Below are positions 22,939 through 30,797 of a stretch of DNA of 50,278 nucleotides, piece after piece; the stretch's first letter is position 1; every line of letters starts with the position of its first letter. The position numbers and the translations under genes are program-made. The DNA is from CAIKOD01 sp035543455 (GTDB lineage: Archaea > Halobacteriota > Methanomicrobia > Methanomicrobiales > Methanospirillaceae). Under the pieces are notes generated by a model. It searched no databases, had not been told where the DNA came from, and saw only the letters and a program-made list of their open reading frames with translations. The stretch covers positions 1 through 50,278 of the forward strand of contig DATKKE010000009.1 of assembly GCA_035543455.1 (NCBI GenBank), in the 5' to 3' direction.

Positions 22939-23916
22939 TTATGCGGAAAAGATCTCTCCTATAGCATATTTTTCAATCTCCGATTGTTCCTGTAACGCTC
23001 CCCGCAAATGCCCGGGCGTGTCCCACCGGTACCAGTCCTGCATCGCCATCATGACCAGCCACCTGTTGATGACATTTTTACCGGATTCGGATATTTCATA
23101 GTATAATCCTGTGTCTGTCGGTCCCCTGAAATCTGCGGTGAGCGTAAGTTTCAGGATATTTGCCATCGCGTCTCCTACGATTTTCGTATGGTACCAGTGA
23201 GAGCGGCTCCACCGGCTGTCCATCATCTCTTTCATATCGAGTGCCCTGAATTTCTGCAGTTCCGGAATATTGATGACCGGGTTTAAGCGGTATTCGGCCA
23301 TAGAGTAAGAAAGGAGAATGTCCCGGGCGTAATACATCCCGTTATTCATTACATAATACCTCTGGGGCAGGCATCTATTTTCGTTTTCCAGCCTGTGCAT
23401 CTCCTTCATGCTCTCCTTTAAGAGGAGATAGACCTGTGAATTCCTCATTGCGGGAAACTGCTTTGAAATATTAATGTTTGCAAGGATCGACCACGGAATT
23501 TCAGAGACGGTATTCCGGAAGAGCTGGTACAGGGAACATATCATCTTCTTCTTCTCGGATATTGCGAGCACGCGGGTATTCTCGTCCTTCAGGATGTCGA
23601 GATAGATCTGTTTCATCCCCGAGACCGCGGTAGCCCTGTCAAAAGAGAGGACCTGATATGTCCCTTTCTGGACTGCCACCCCCTTGTAGAGTAAAATAAG
23701 ACAATTTTTTGCAATGCTGTAATCCTTGAGCATACCTAGGTCGCCGCTCGAGAATATAATCAGGTTCTTCCCGCTGCCAAACGTATAATCATCGATCAGG
23801 ACTCCCTGTTCCGGGACATTGTCCTGCCTGCGCAGGACGATCCCTGTCCCGAGCACGGTTTCGACATGAGCGATGAGGTTATTGAGGTCGTCTGAAAGAT
23901 TGTACTGGCTGCTCAT
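22939..23916 (-). CDS. Protein of unknown function with possible C-terminal winged helix
   Basis: A 325-residue soluble protein I do not recognise. It starts MSSQYNLSDDLNNLIAHVET at the ATG 23916; a GTG nine bases upstream is a possible alternative. The first ~120 residues alternate strands and helices (IIFSSGDLGMLKDYSIAKN, LILLYKGVAVQKGTYQVLSF), which could be a small alpha/beta sensory domain. The middle is helical and rich in Met, Tyr and Leu. Residues about 240-300 (WYHTKIVGDAMANILKLT, GLYYEISESGKNVINRWL) have the look of a winged helix with a YYEITexG wing, so a DNA-binding role is possible. A TATA-like GATATATTAC lies on the minus strand near 24004-24013. It is a single gene between aspS and the beta-propeller lipoprotein. 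No family claim is made. Confidence 0.7.
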   Translation of the reverse strand: MSSQYNLSDDLNNLIAHVETVLGTGIVLRRQDNVPEQGVLIDDYTFGSGKNLIIFSSGDLGMLKDYSIAKNCLILLYKGVAVQKGTYQVLSFDRATAVSGMKQIYLDILKDENTRVLAISEKKKMICSLYQLFRNTVSEIPWSILANINISKQFPAMRNSQVYLLLKESMKEMHRLENENRCLPQRYYVMNNGMYYARDILLSYSMAEYRLNPVINIPELQKFRALDMKEMMDSRWSRSHWYHTKIVGDAMANILKLTLTADFRGPTDTGLYYEISESGKNVINRWLVMMAMQDWYRWDTPGHLRGALQEQSEIEKYAIGEIFSA

Positions 23917-24089
23917 TGAAACCACGTGTGTGCGGTCATTTTGATGTACGAGTTCATACGCATTTATCGTCCGGATACGTCGAAAAGACTGAAGATTGTT
24001 ATTTTGTAATATATCCCTTATTCTGGGATAAATTTGCCCATGGTGAAATCATATCACGCGGGTATCCGAGAATTTTATAAAAAAATCAA

Positions 24090-24120
24090 TGAAAAAAAGC
24101 CGTGATCTATCCCGATCACG
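24090..24120 (-). terminator. Hairpin plus T-run terminator of the beta-propeller gene
   Basis: The inverted repeat CGTGATC ... GATCACG (24101-24120) contains the stop codon of the minus-strand gene and is followed on that strand by GGCTTTTTTTC. It has the look of a bacterial intrinsic terminator. Confidence 0.65.
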
Positions 24121-26248
24121 CTTTAAAAGAACTATTCACCCGGGTAGCGAGATCTATTGTTGCCAGGGTACTGTTCAGGTCGTTCAGGCTGTTGATTTTA
24201 ATAAACCGGTCTGAAATTGTTGAGAGTTCATCCCCGATATAGAGAGACCGCGTGACATCGGAGGGGACCTGGTAATACGGTGTATCGTTCTGCAGGTCGG
24301 AATGACTGATGGTTCCCTTTAAAGCAATCCCGTACTCCGGGGTGAACCCGAACACATACACACCCTGCCAGGTATTCTGCCGGTAGGGCGGCACCATCGG
24401 TCCCTGCTGAACGGAAGGCTTGTACTGGTTGACGACACTGACCGGTATTACGAGGAGATTTTTCTCCTTCGAAAACAGGAATGCCCGGTGATCACGAAGT
24501 GCGGGGGAATCGCTGCCAGGCCCGCCGATCTCGTAGGTGGAGACCTGTTTCGGGTGATCGAGATCGGAAACATCGAATATTGCAACCTTCACACCCTGGG
24601 TCGACACGCCACCCCAGGAATTTGTCCCGGTCTCTTTTCCGACCCCTATAATATGGGTATCGTCATAGGGGTGAAGATAATCCGAATATCCCGGGATCTT
24701 CAGTTTTCCAAGGACCCGGATCTTACCGGGGTCTGACATATCAATAACGAAGAAGGGGTCCATTCGTTTGAACGTGACCAGGTAGAGACGGTCTCCAATG
24801 AACCGCGCGGAATATATCTTTTCATTCATGGCGAGATGAGTCAGGCTGCCTGCCTCCTTCATCCCCGGGTCGAGCACGATAACGTTGTTGTACTGGTAGG
24901 AATTCCTCGGGGTAATCACATCGGAGGTCGTGGCAACCCTGAGGTTCCCGTTGTATTCATCCATCGAAAACTGGTTGAGGAGATTCCCTTTGACGATTCC
25001 TTCGGCAATGTAATCGATCCTGCCATGGTCGATGGAGAATTTATGGATGGCCGTTGATGTCCGGTCGGTTTCATAGGTCTGCCAGCTGCCGGTTCCCTGT
25101 ACATTCTGTATGAAAGCCTGCTTCTCATCTTCAGTCATCCGGTTGAACCGGTCCATCACATCGGGCTGGGAGAGATCGGGGACCTTTCCGGGTGCCGGTG
25201 CCGATGTTCGGGGAATCAGCTCTCCATCGAATCCCCAGACTGGTTCTGGTCTCATCTCCACGGGTTTTGGATAGCTGAGATACATATTGCCCGGAGAAAC
25301 ATAGAGCGTGCCCGAATAGCCGAGAAGGAACGCCTTTGCCTCGATACGACCCGGGTCTTTGATGTTGACCGAAGATATGGTATGGAAGACAAACTGCTGG
25401 TCAGGATTGTCAAAATAATACACATCCGGAGTCATAATGCTGGTTTCCCTGTTTTTTATCACGGGCATTGGGACGGGCTCATGAGTCAGAATAACGGGAG
25501 ATTTTGAAACAACGTACACATAATCACCGATCATCCGGGAATCGAAATATGAGCCGTCTGCTGAATACTCTCCGACGAGTTCGGGACTGCCCGGGTCAGC
25601 AACCGAGTAGATATCTACCCGTGTCTCCGGTCCGGTGGAATATACCGGTTTAATTCCCCTGACGGAATCGGTAATTCCATAAGAAAAGTCGTCCGAAATA
25701 ACAAGGAGGCGGTCTCCGTTCAGGAACAGGTTGGTTGGAGTCCCCTCGAGGTCGGTCCTTGACACGATAGTTGCAGTCCTGCCCGGGTATGCATCGACGA
25801 TTACCAGCTGACCGTTATTGACCAGGTAGATATACCTGCCATCGTTCTTGACAAAATCCGCCTCGTCAACGCCGGCCACCTGCACATTGGTCTGGGAATA
25901 GTCCGGTGAGGTACCTGATCCGGCTCCACCGTGCAGTGCTCCATTACCCATACTGGCGTCAGAGGATTCGTCCCCTGAGGATACCGGCATAGCCATAGGA
26001 ACAGGTGAATTACTGATACTTTGTTTCATTACCGGCAAACCGGTGGCCTGCCTGACACCGGTTATCATATCGGTGGCAAACGAGTTCTGACTGGTATGTT
26101 CTCTCACATACCGGTCGAGTTCCTCAGACGAACTAAACTTTTTCGGGCCATCCGATGAGGAAGCTCCGGTTCCGAGGCAGCCATACGCCAGTGCCCCCGC
26201 GAGAAGGAGAACAAGGATGCAGAACAGGATACGATTTCGTTGTCTCAT
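24116..26248 (-). CDS. Exported lipoprotein with C-terminal beta-propeller domain
   Basis: A 710-residue protein. Residues 8-24 are hydrophobic and end in a lipobox-like LAYGC, so it is probably exported and lipid-anchored outside the cell. Residues 25-115 are a Ser/Gly-rich linker. From about 120 on it matches the family of secreted proteins with a C-terminal beta-propeller: TNVQVAGVDEADFVKNDGRY, then repeated strands with Y(I/V)V and GDRLLVISDD, VDIYSVADPGSPELVGEY, GDRLYLVTFKRMDPFFVIDM and YDDTHIIGVGKET. The family occurs in methanogens and other archaea with unknown ligand; a cell-surface binding or scaffold role is inference. A TATA box CTTATAAAGG is at 26281-26290 and an intrinsic-type terminator covers the stop codon. 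It seems to be a single-gene unit. Confidence 0.85.
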   Translation of the reverse strand: MRQRNRILFCILVLLLAGALAYGCLGTGASSSDGPKKFSSSEELDRYVREHTSQNSFATDMITGVRQATGLPVMKQSISNSPVPMAMPVSSGDESSDASMGNGALHGGAGSGTSPDYSQTNVQVAGVDEADFVKNDGRYIYLVNNGQLVIVDAYPGRTATIVSRTDLEGTPTNLFLNGDRLLVISDDFSYGITDSVRGIKPVYSTGPETRVDIYSVADPGSPELVGEYSADGSYFDSRMIGDYVYVVSKSPVILTHEPVPMPVIKNRETSIMTPDVYYFDNPDQQFVFHTISSVNIKDPGRIEAKAFLLGYSGTLYVSPGNMYLSYPKPVEMRPEPVWGFDGELIPRTSAPAPGKVPDLSQPDVMDRFNRMTEDEKQAFIQNVQGTGSWQTYETDRTSTAIHKFSIDHGRIDYIAEGIVKGNLLNQFSMDEYNGNLRVATTSDVITPRNSYQYNNVIVLDPGMKEAGSLTHLAMNEKIYSARFIGDRLYLVTFKRMDPFFVIDMSDPGKIRVLGKLKIPGYSDYLHPYDDTHIIGVGKETGTNSWGGVSTQGVKVAIFDVSDLDHPKQVSTYEIGGPGSDSPALRDHRAFLFSKEKNLLVIPVSVVNQYKPSVQQGPMVPPYRQNTWQGVYVFGFTPEYGIALKGTISHSDLQNDTPYYQVPSDVTRSLYIGDELSTISDRFIKINSLNDLNSTLATIDLATRVNSSFKA

Positions 26249-26280
26249 GATTACACGCTCAGGTCTGCTATTTGGACCGG

Positions 26281-26290
26281 CCTTTATAAG
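26281..26290 (-). promoter_or_regulatory. TATA box of the beta-propeller lipoprotein gene
   Basis: CTTATAAAGG on the minus strand, about 37 bp before the ATG at 26248, predicts a short leader of around 10 nt. Confidence 0.6.
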
Positions 26291-26355
26291 AAAATACCTT
26301 TGACTGCGAAAAAAACCGCATCTATAATGCTTTGATTTTTAAAATAAGCCTGATT

Positions 26356-27027
26356 TTAGGGTTTTTCACTTTTAATCCCGGTAACAGCCAGTTTGTGAAG
26401 GCTCCCAAGGATTACCGGCAGATCTGCATGTATATAATACCATACCATGTGAGGATCTGCCGGGTACCCCGAACAGGCAATATCGGCCCCGATCGCTTCG
26501 ATCTCACACCAGGGGATTCCCGGCCAGGAGATTTTCACATCAGGGCTGATTTCCCGGACAAGCAGTGCAGCTTTTTCCAGGCAATCTTCCGCAAAATTCC
26601 GAAGACTTGAATTCCTCGAAAATGCTTCGACAGAGACTCCCTCGCATTTCGTGATAAGTATTTCGAAATTCCCGATCAGAACCGGTAACGGGTCCCCGGG
26701 AACCGGGATATCGGAGGTTTCAAGCTTATCCGGACGTTCTCCTTCCTGGTATACCCGCGATGTGACGAGATAAACCCTTGTTTTCAACTGTTCCGAAAGG
26801 TACTGCATGAGATCAAGGTACAACCGGTAGGATTCGAACCCCTTCGAAAACTCTACGAGCAGCTCGATATGTTCGGCATCTTCAATCTCCCGTCGGGCAA
26901 ACTTTCCGAAAATGCCGATTTTCCTGACTCCGTACAGGTGCTTGATAATCGGGAATACCTTATTGAGGCCGAGCAGGATGTTTTCGGCGGATGTCGGTTC
27001 CTGGTGATTTTTTCCCGGGGTTTCCAT
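26356..27027 (-). CDS. Degenerate nucleotidyltransferase-HEPN fusion protein
   Basis: A 223-residue protein that looks like a MntA-type nucleotidyltransferase joined to a HepT/DUF86-type HEPN domain. The N-terminal part has VRKIGIFGKFARREIEDAEH then IELLVEF, which aligns with GSxARGExxxxSDIDLLVEF of minimal nucleotidyltransferases, but the GS is GK, the RG is RR, and the catalytic Asp pair is His/Glu. The C-terminal part aligns with DUF86 (FAEDCLEKAALLVREI, PGIPWCEIEAIGADIA, MVWYYIHADLPVIL), but the RNxxxHxY ribonuclease motif is replaced by GADIACSGY. Normally these are two genes forming a toxin-antitoxin pair in which the nucleotidyltransferase AMPylates the HEPN toxin. Here the domains are fused and both active sites appear lost, so a regulatory or binding role is more likely than toxicity. 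The region between (about 95-130) links the domains. Confidence 0.7.
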   Translation of the reverse strand: METPGKNHQEPTSAENILLGLNKVFPIIKHLYGVRKIGIFGKFARREIEDAEHIELLVEFSKGFESYRLYLDLMQYLSEQLKTRVYLVTSRVYQEGERPDKLETSDIPVPGDPLPVLIGNFEILITKCEGVSVEAFSRNSSLRNFAEDCLEKAALLVREISPDVKISWPGIPWCEIEAIGADIACSGYPADPHMVWYYIHADLPVILGSLHKLAVTGIKSEKP

Positions 27028-27186
27028 GGTTAAGGGGCTCTGGGGCTCTATTACTATTGGCAGATCTGATGCTTTAATCTGATCTTTCCATGCCTGGAAA
27101 AAGTTGCTTTTCCCTGACCTGCCTTGCTCCGTATTGGCTGTTTATTGTTCCTGCCACGAGACCAGTCCCTTGCAGCCGTCCCGGAT

Positions 27187-28089
27187 TTAATAATCCCGGA
27201 TAATCCTGAAGATTTCGGCGGCGAGATCAGAGCTTTTTTTCTTGTCTGTCATCATCGTATCGAAACGCACGGAACCGGATACCTCGACCGGGTCCCGGAC
27301 GTCCTGGATAAAAACATCGATGAAATCCCGGTATAGTTCGCGGGTGCCGCGGGATGAAGGTTCGAATCCTGCGGCCTGCATCAAAGCCCCGGCCGGGCCG
27401 CTGAATGGGACATTGCCTATAAAAGGACTGACTGCAATAACAGGCTTGTCCTTAAGCGCTGACCGGGTACCAACGCATTCGAGGATCGGGAGAATACTGG
27501 TGACCGGGTTACTGGGCCCTATTACAACAGCATCGGCATTTTCTATCGCTTCAATGACCTGTCCGGTTGCCGGTGGAGGCGGGTCCGGGACCCGTTCGAC
27601 TCCATCAATGGGAACAGACCCCCTGTGCCTGACCCAGTATTCCTGGAAATGCATCAGTTTTCCTGCCGAACGGACCATCGTTGTTACGGGGGCATCTGTC
27701 ATGGGCAGAATTGATGCCTTGATTCCCGATTGCAGGCAGAGTTGCCGGGTAGCATCCGTAAGAGTCGTTCCTCTTCTCAGCAACTCCCCCCGTGCGATTT
27801 GGACTGCACGATCCTGGTCCCCGATCGCGATATACTCATCGGTCTGAAATTTTTTAAGCATTTCGTGCGTTGTAAAGGTGTCCCCTGCAATTCCCCACCA
27901 GGTGGCGGTATTGAGAATGCCGAGGAAAAGGTACATCACCGTGTCGATATCAGGGGACAGGTGGTTCCCGGAGATCCAGATATCCTCGCCCGTATTGACG
28001 ACCACTGCGATCTCGTCATCCCCGATGTGATCCCGTATGCCCTGAAGAAGCTTCGGCGTACCCGTCCCGCCCGAAAGAAACGTGATCAT
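27187..28089 (-). CDS. cofD: 2-phospho-L-lactate transferase (F420 biosynthesis)
   Basis: A 300-residue protein with the CofD start MITFLSGGTGTPKLLQGIRD, the nucleotide-binding VNTGEDIWISGNHLSPDID, and the conserved ALKDKPVIAVSPFIGNVPFSGPAG-type stretch (positions 215-245). It joins the Fo chromophore to a phospholactyl (or phosphoenolpyruvyl) group from the guanylylated donor to give F420-0, the step before glutamate addition. F420 is the hydride carrier of hydrogenotrophic methanogenesis. The start at 28089 is divergent from the HD gene with a 49-bp gap; a TATA-like element in the centre (28109-28117) is about 26 bp from both starts, predicting leaderless messages. Other cof genes are not in this window. 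Confidence 0.95.
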   Translation of the reverse strand: MITFLSGGTGTPKLLQGIRDHIGDDEIAVVVNTGEDIWISGNHLSPDIDTVMYLFLGILNTATWWGIAGDTFTTHEMLKKFQTDEYIAIGDQDRAVQIARGELLRRGTTLTDATRQLCLQSGIKASILPMTDAPVTTMVRSAGKLMHFQEYWVRHRGSVPIDGVERVPDPPPPATGQVIEAIENADAVVIGPSNPVTSILPILECVGTRSALKDKPVIAVSPFIGNVPFSGPAGALMQAAGFEPSSRGTRELYRDFIDVFIQDVRDPVEVSGSVRFDTMMTDKKKSSDLAAEIFRIIRDY

Positions 28090-28108
28090 TACTCCATACC
28101 TTTATCTG

Positions 28109-28117
28109 TTCTATATC
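28109..28117. promoter_or_regulatory. Shared bidirectional TATA element between cofD and the HD gene
   Basis: TTCTATATC reads GATATAGAA on the other strand. Its centre (about 28114) is 25 bp from the cofD ATG and 25 bp from the HD-protein ATG. Both genes would be leaderless from the same box. No other TATA-like element fits in the 49-bp gap with the right spacing for both. Confidence 0.5.
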
Positions 28118-28138
28118 AAGATTCTTTACCGGGCGGTC

Positions 28139-29344
28139 ATGAAATCAATCAAGGACCCCGTTCACGGGTACGTTGAAGTTGATAAATCTATTATCCCGAT
28201 CCTTGATTCCGCACCGGTCCAAAGGCTTCGGTATATACGACAGCTCGGATTTTCGTATCTTGTCTACCCGGGCGCGAACCACACCCGGTTCGAACATTCG
28301 CTTGGCACCATGCATCTTGCAGGAATGATGTCGAGGCAGCTCGGCATCTCCGCGGAAGAAAACCGCCTCATAATGGTCGCGGCGGTTCTTCACGATATTG
28401 GTCACGGGCCGTTTTCTCATTCCATAGAACCTGTTATGGAAGAATTCACAGGACGGTCCCACCATGAGGTATATGACAGACTGGACGATCCTGCTCTCGG
28501 CCCGGTAATCGGTGAGTCCTCCGTTGATACTGGGGAGCTGAAAGATGTCCTCAAAGGGATGCACAGGTTATCCGGTATAATCTATGGCGACCTTGATGTA
28601 GACCGGATGGATTACCTCCGGAGAGATGCGCATTACACCGGGGTGCCGTATGGTACGGTTGACTCCGATCGCCTGGTGCGCAGCACCCTCCTTACCGAAG
28701 ACGGGATCGTTATCGATGAAGGGGGTATCAATGCAGCCGAATCGTTGTTAATCGCACGGACACTCATGCGACCCGCGGTATACTATCATCACGTGAGCAG
28801 GATTGCAGAAACCATGTTTGATATCGCCGTATTCGAGCACCTTCACAATAAACCCCGTCACATTATCGACCAGATGTTAGTCATGGATGACGCGTCCTGC
28901 ATGCATGCACTCCGTACATCAGACAACTCTGTTACCAGCTCGCTGGTCAACCGTATTTACTACAGGAAATTGTTCAAGAGGGCCCTTTATGTCGGCAGCG
29001 AACAGGTGAATGCGAAATCGCTCTCCGAATACAGGAGCATCAGGTCCAGGAAGAAACTTGCTGAAGAAATTGCAGAAGAAACCGGGGCAGACCCGTCCGA
29101 GGTGCTTGTTGATATCCCAGCTCTCCCGACCGGAATGTCTCTCCGCGTGCAGGTGAAGAACCGTCACCGGGTGGTCGACCTCGGGGAGGTCTCTCCGCTC
29201 CTGAATTCCCTCAACGAAAATCGCCTCGAGCAGTGGAGGCTGGGGGTCTATTGTCCCCGGAAGCTAACAGAAGAGGTGGGAAACGCGGCCATGGAGGTTC
29301 TCCATGTAAGACCGCTGACCAAACAGGATAAATTACCCCTGTAG
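28139..29344 (+). CDS. HD-domain phosphohydrolase (dNTPase/SAMHD1-like)
   Basis: A 401-residue protein starting MKSIKDPVHGYVEVDKSIIP, the usual start of this family; I therefore reject the longer frame beginning at 28082, which runs back into cofD. The HD residues are H53 in RFEHSLGTMHLAG, H85-D86 in AAVLHDIGHGPFSHSIEP and the distal Asp in YGDLDVDRMDYLRRDAHY, so the metal site is complete. Homologs are deoxynucleotide triphosphohydrolases or phosphohydrolases of related nucleotides; the exact substrate is not predictable here. The C-terminal 100 residues (SLRVQVKNRHRVVDLGEVSP) are typical of the archaeal subgroup. The gene is divergent from cofD and appears leaderless. Confidence 0.9.
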   Translation: MKSIKDPVHGYVEVDKSIIPILDSAPVQRLRYIRQLGFSYLVYPGANHTRFEHSLGTMHLAGMMSRQLGISAEENRLIMVAAVLHDIGHGPFSHSIEPVMEEFTGRSHHEVYDRLDDPALGPVIGESSVDTGELKDVLKGMHRLSGIIYGDLDVDRMDYLRRDAHYTGVPYGTVDSDRLVRSTLLTEDGIVIDEGGINAAESLLIARTLMRPAVYYHHVSRIAETMFDIAVFEHLHNKPRHIIDQMLVMDDASCMHALRTSDNSVTSSLVNRIYYRKLFKRALYVGSEQVNAKSLSEYRSIRSRKKLAEEIAEETGADPSEVLVDIPALPTGMSLRVQVKNRHRVVDLGEVSPLLNSLNENRLEQWRLGVYCPRKLTEEVGNAAMEVLHVRPLTKQDKLPL

Positions 29345-29428
29345 GCACCTGTCAGCCGCAGTACCTGTCCGGAAGAAAACGGAAAACTAAATAGCTATCA
29401 CATAACATGTGAACACAAGGGGGTTTTT

Positions 29429-29872
29429 ATGACCGATGACTGGATGTTTCTCTTACTGACGATAATTGGTGTCGCAATAATCATATGTATCACAGGCCTT
29501 TACACAAAATCCCGGGAGATCAGGCTGATCAAAGACCGGCACAAGCTGAAAGTATATCAGGAATTCTTCCATGCAGTCACCGACCTGAACACCGCGGGAA
29601 AAGAGCCTGACCGGGTTTCAAGGGCAAAAATGCGCCTCGCCTACATACTCGACAACATGAATATCGTCGCGGATCCCGCTGTCCTGAAAACAGCCAATGA
29701 ATTCCTTGATTTCCTAAACGAGTGCCCTGACGGGGACTATGACGTATTAAAGGAGCTCAACATTCTCAACGTGATCATCCGGGCGATGCGGGCCGACCTG
29801 GGTTACCAGGGGGGTAAGGCTCTTGACGAGTCTGAGTTCCGCTTCCGGTTCTACATCCCGAAAAACCGCTGA
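29429..29872 (+). CDS. Small membrane-anchored protein of unknown function
   Basis: A 147-residue protein with one N-terminal membrane segment (WMFLLLTIIGVAIIICITGL, residues 5-24) followed by a charged cytoplasmic-type domain of about 120 residues, mainly helical (SREIRLIKDRHKLKVYQEF, KMRLAYILDNMNIVADP). By the positive-inside rule (KSREIRLIKDRHK after the segment) the domain faces the cytoplasm. The ribosome binding site is AGGGGG before the ATG at 29429. I recognise no family; length and layout suggest a membrane-tethered adaptor. It lies alone after the HD gene, and the codon use does not differ obviously from its neighbours. Confidence 0.75.
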   Translation: MTDDWMFLLLTIIGVAIIICITGLYTKSREIRLIKDRHKLKVYQEFFHAVTDLNTAGKEPDRVSRAKMRLAYILDNMNIVADPAVLKTANEFLDFLNECPDGDYDVLKELNILNVIIRAMRADLGYQGGKALDESEFRFRFYIPKNR

Positions 29873-30242
29873 AAAATCCGGAAATCATAAATTTTTCTTT
29901 CATCTGGTTATTGCCTGCATGATTCCATTTTCAGGGCTCCTGGTGTTCAAAACCATAAATCCGCTGATTCCCGCCTTCGGCTGGTCATGGACGGATAAAA
30001 AAACCAATCCGTTTTATGTCCGGAAAGCGAATCCTGCACGCCTTTAAGAATGGCGATTGATAGCCCATCCAGATGGGCATAAGTTCTTTTCCCCAAACGT
30101 GAACCTAAAGAATGGAAGAACCGGTAACCAGGACTGGTATGCAGACATGTCAGCTCACTGATGACCTGAACAGGCGATAAGAAATAAAATTCCAGAATAT
30201 ACATACAAAGAAACGGACCGAACCCGGGCTCCAGGAGAAGCC
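29873..30242. other. Intergenic region upstream of ubiX
   Basis: This 370-bp stretch holds no convincing gene. An oligo-T tract near 29893 may end the upstream gene. A perfect small hairpin with 7-bp arms (GCCCATC ... GATGGGC) lies at 30063-30078. The ubiX ribosome binding site AGGAG is at 30233-30237, and weak A/T-rich promoter candidates lie at about 30182-30204. A long leader for ubiX is possible but not shown. Confidence 0.4.
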
Positions 30243-30797
30243 ATGAAGAAAACATATGTAGTGGGTGTTACAGGCGCAAGCGGCGTGATCTATGCAAAAC
30301 GCCTTCTGGATGAGCTCTGCACGGCGGCATTCGTCCATATTATAATTACCGGTACGGCACGCGATATCGCACAGTACGAAGGGGTGAACCTCCTGGGTTA
30401 CGATGCCACGTACCACGAAGAGAAGAGCATGGGAGCCGGGATAGCCAGCGGATCGTTCCGGTATGACGGTATGGTTGTCGTACCCTGTACCATGAAGACA
30501 CTTGCTGCCATCAGTAACGGTTTTTCTGATAACCTCGTTACGAGGGCTGCCGATGTCTGCTTAAAAGAGAGACGGCCCTGCATACTGGTTCCCAGGGAAA
30601 TGCCCCTGTCGAGGGTCCATTTAAAAAATATGCTCGCCGCACATGAGGCAGGAGCGACGATCATGGTAGCAAGTCCCGGTTTTTACCACCACCCAAAAAC
30701 TATTGATGATCTCGTTGACATGGTGGTTGCCAGGATCCTTGACCACCTTTCTGTCAATCATCACATCGAAAATCGCTGGGGTGGGTACGATGCGTGA
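30243..30797 (+). CDS. ubiX: UbiX-type flavin prenyltransferase
   Basis: A 184-residue flavoprotein that makes prenylated FMN, the cofactor of UbiD-type decarboxylases. Family features are the N-terminal VVGVTGASGVIYAKRLLDEL (FMN phosphate binding), DGMVVVPCTMKTLAAISNG, and the C-terminal PREMPLSRVHLKNMLAAHEA then SPGFYHHPKTIDDLVDMV. Length is standard. It overlaps the ubiD gene by 8 bp, so the cofactor-making and cofactor-using enzymes are translated together. With the aconitase X gene downstream, the set fits the archaeal mevalonate branch, where prenyl-FMN is required by anhydromevalonate phosphate decarboxylase. Start ATG is fixed by AGGAG 5 bp upstream. Confidence 0.95.
   Translation: MKKTYVVGVTGASGVIYAKRLLDELCTAAFVHIIITGTARDIAQYEGVNLLGYDATYHEEKSMGAGIASGSFRYDGMVVVPCTMKTLAAISNGFSDNLVTRAADVCLKERRPCILVPREMPLSRVHLKNMLAAHEAGATIMVASPGFYHHPKTIDDLVDMVVARILDHLSVNHHIENRWGGYDA

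Noticed and set aside
26356..27027. Active HEPN-MNT toxin-antitoxin system
   Set aside because: Both catalytic motifs are replaced and the domains are on one chain, so an active system is unlikely.
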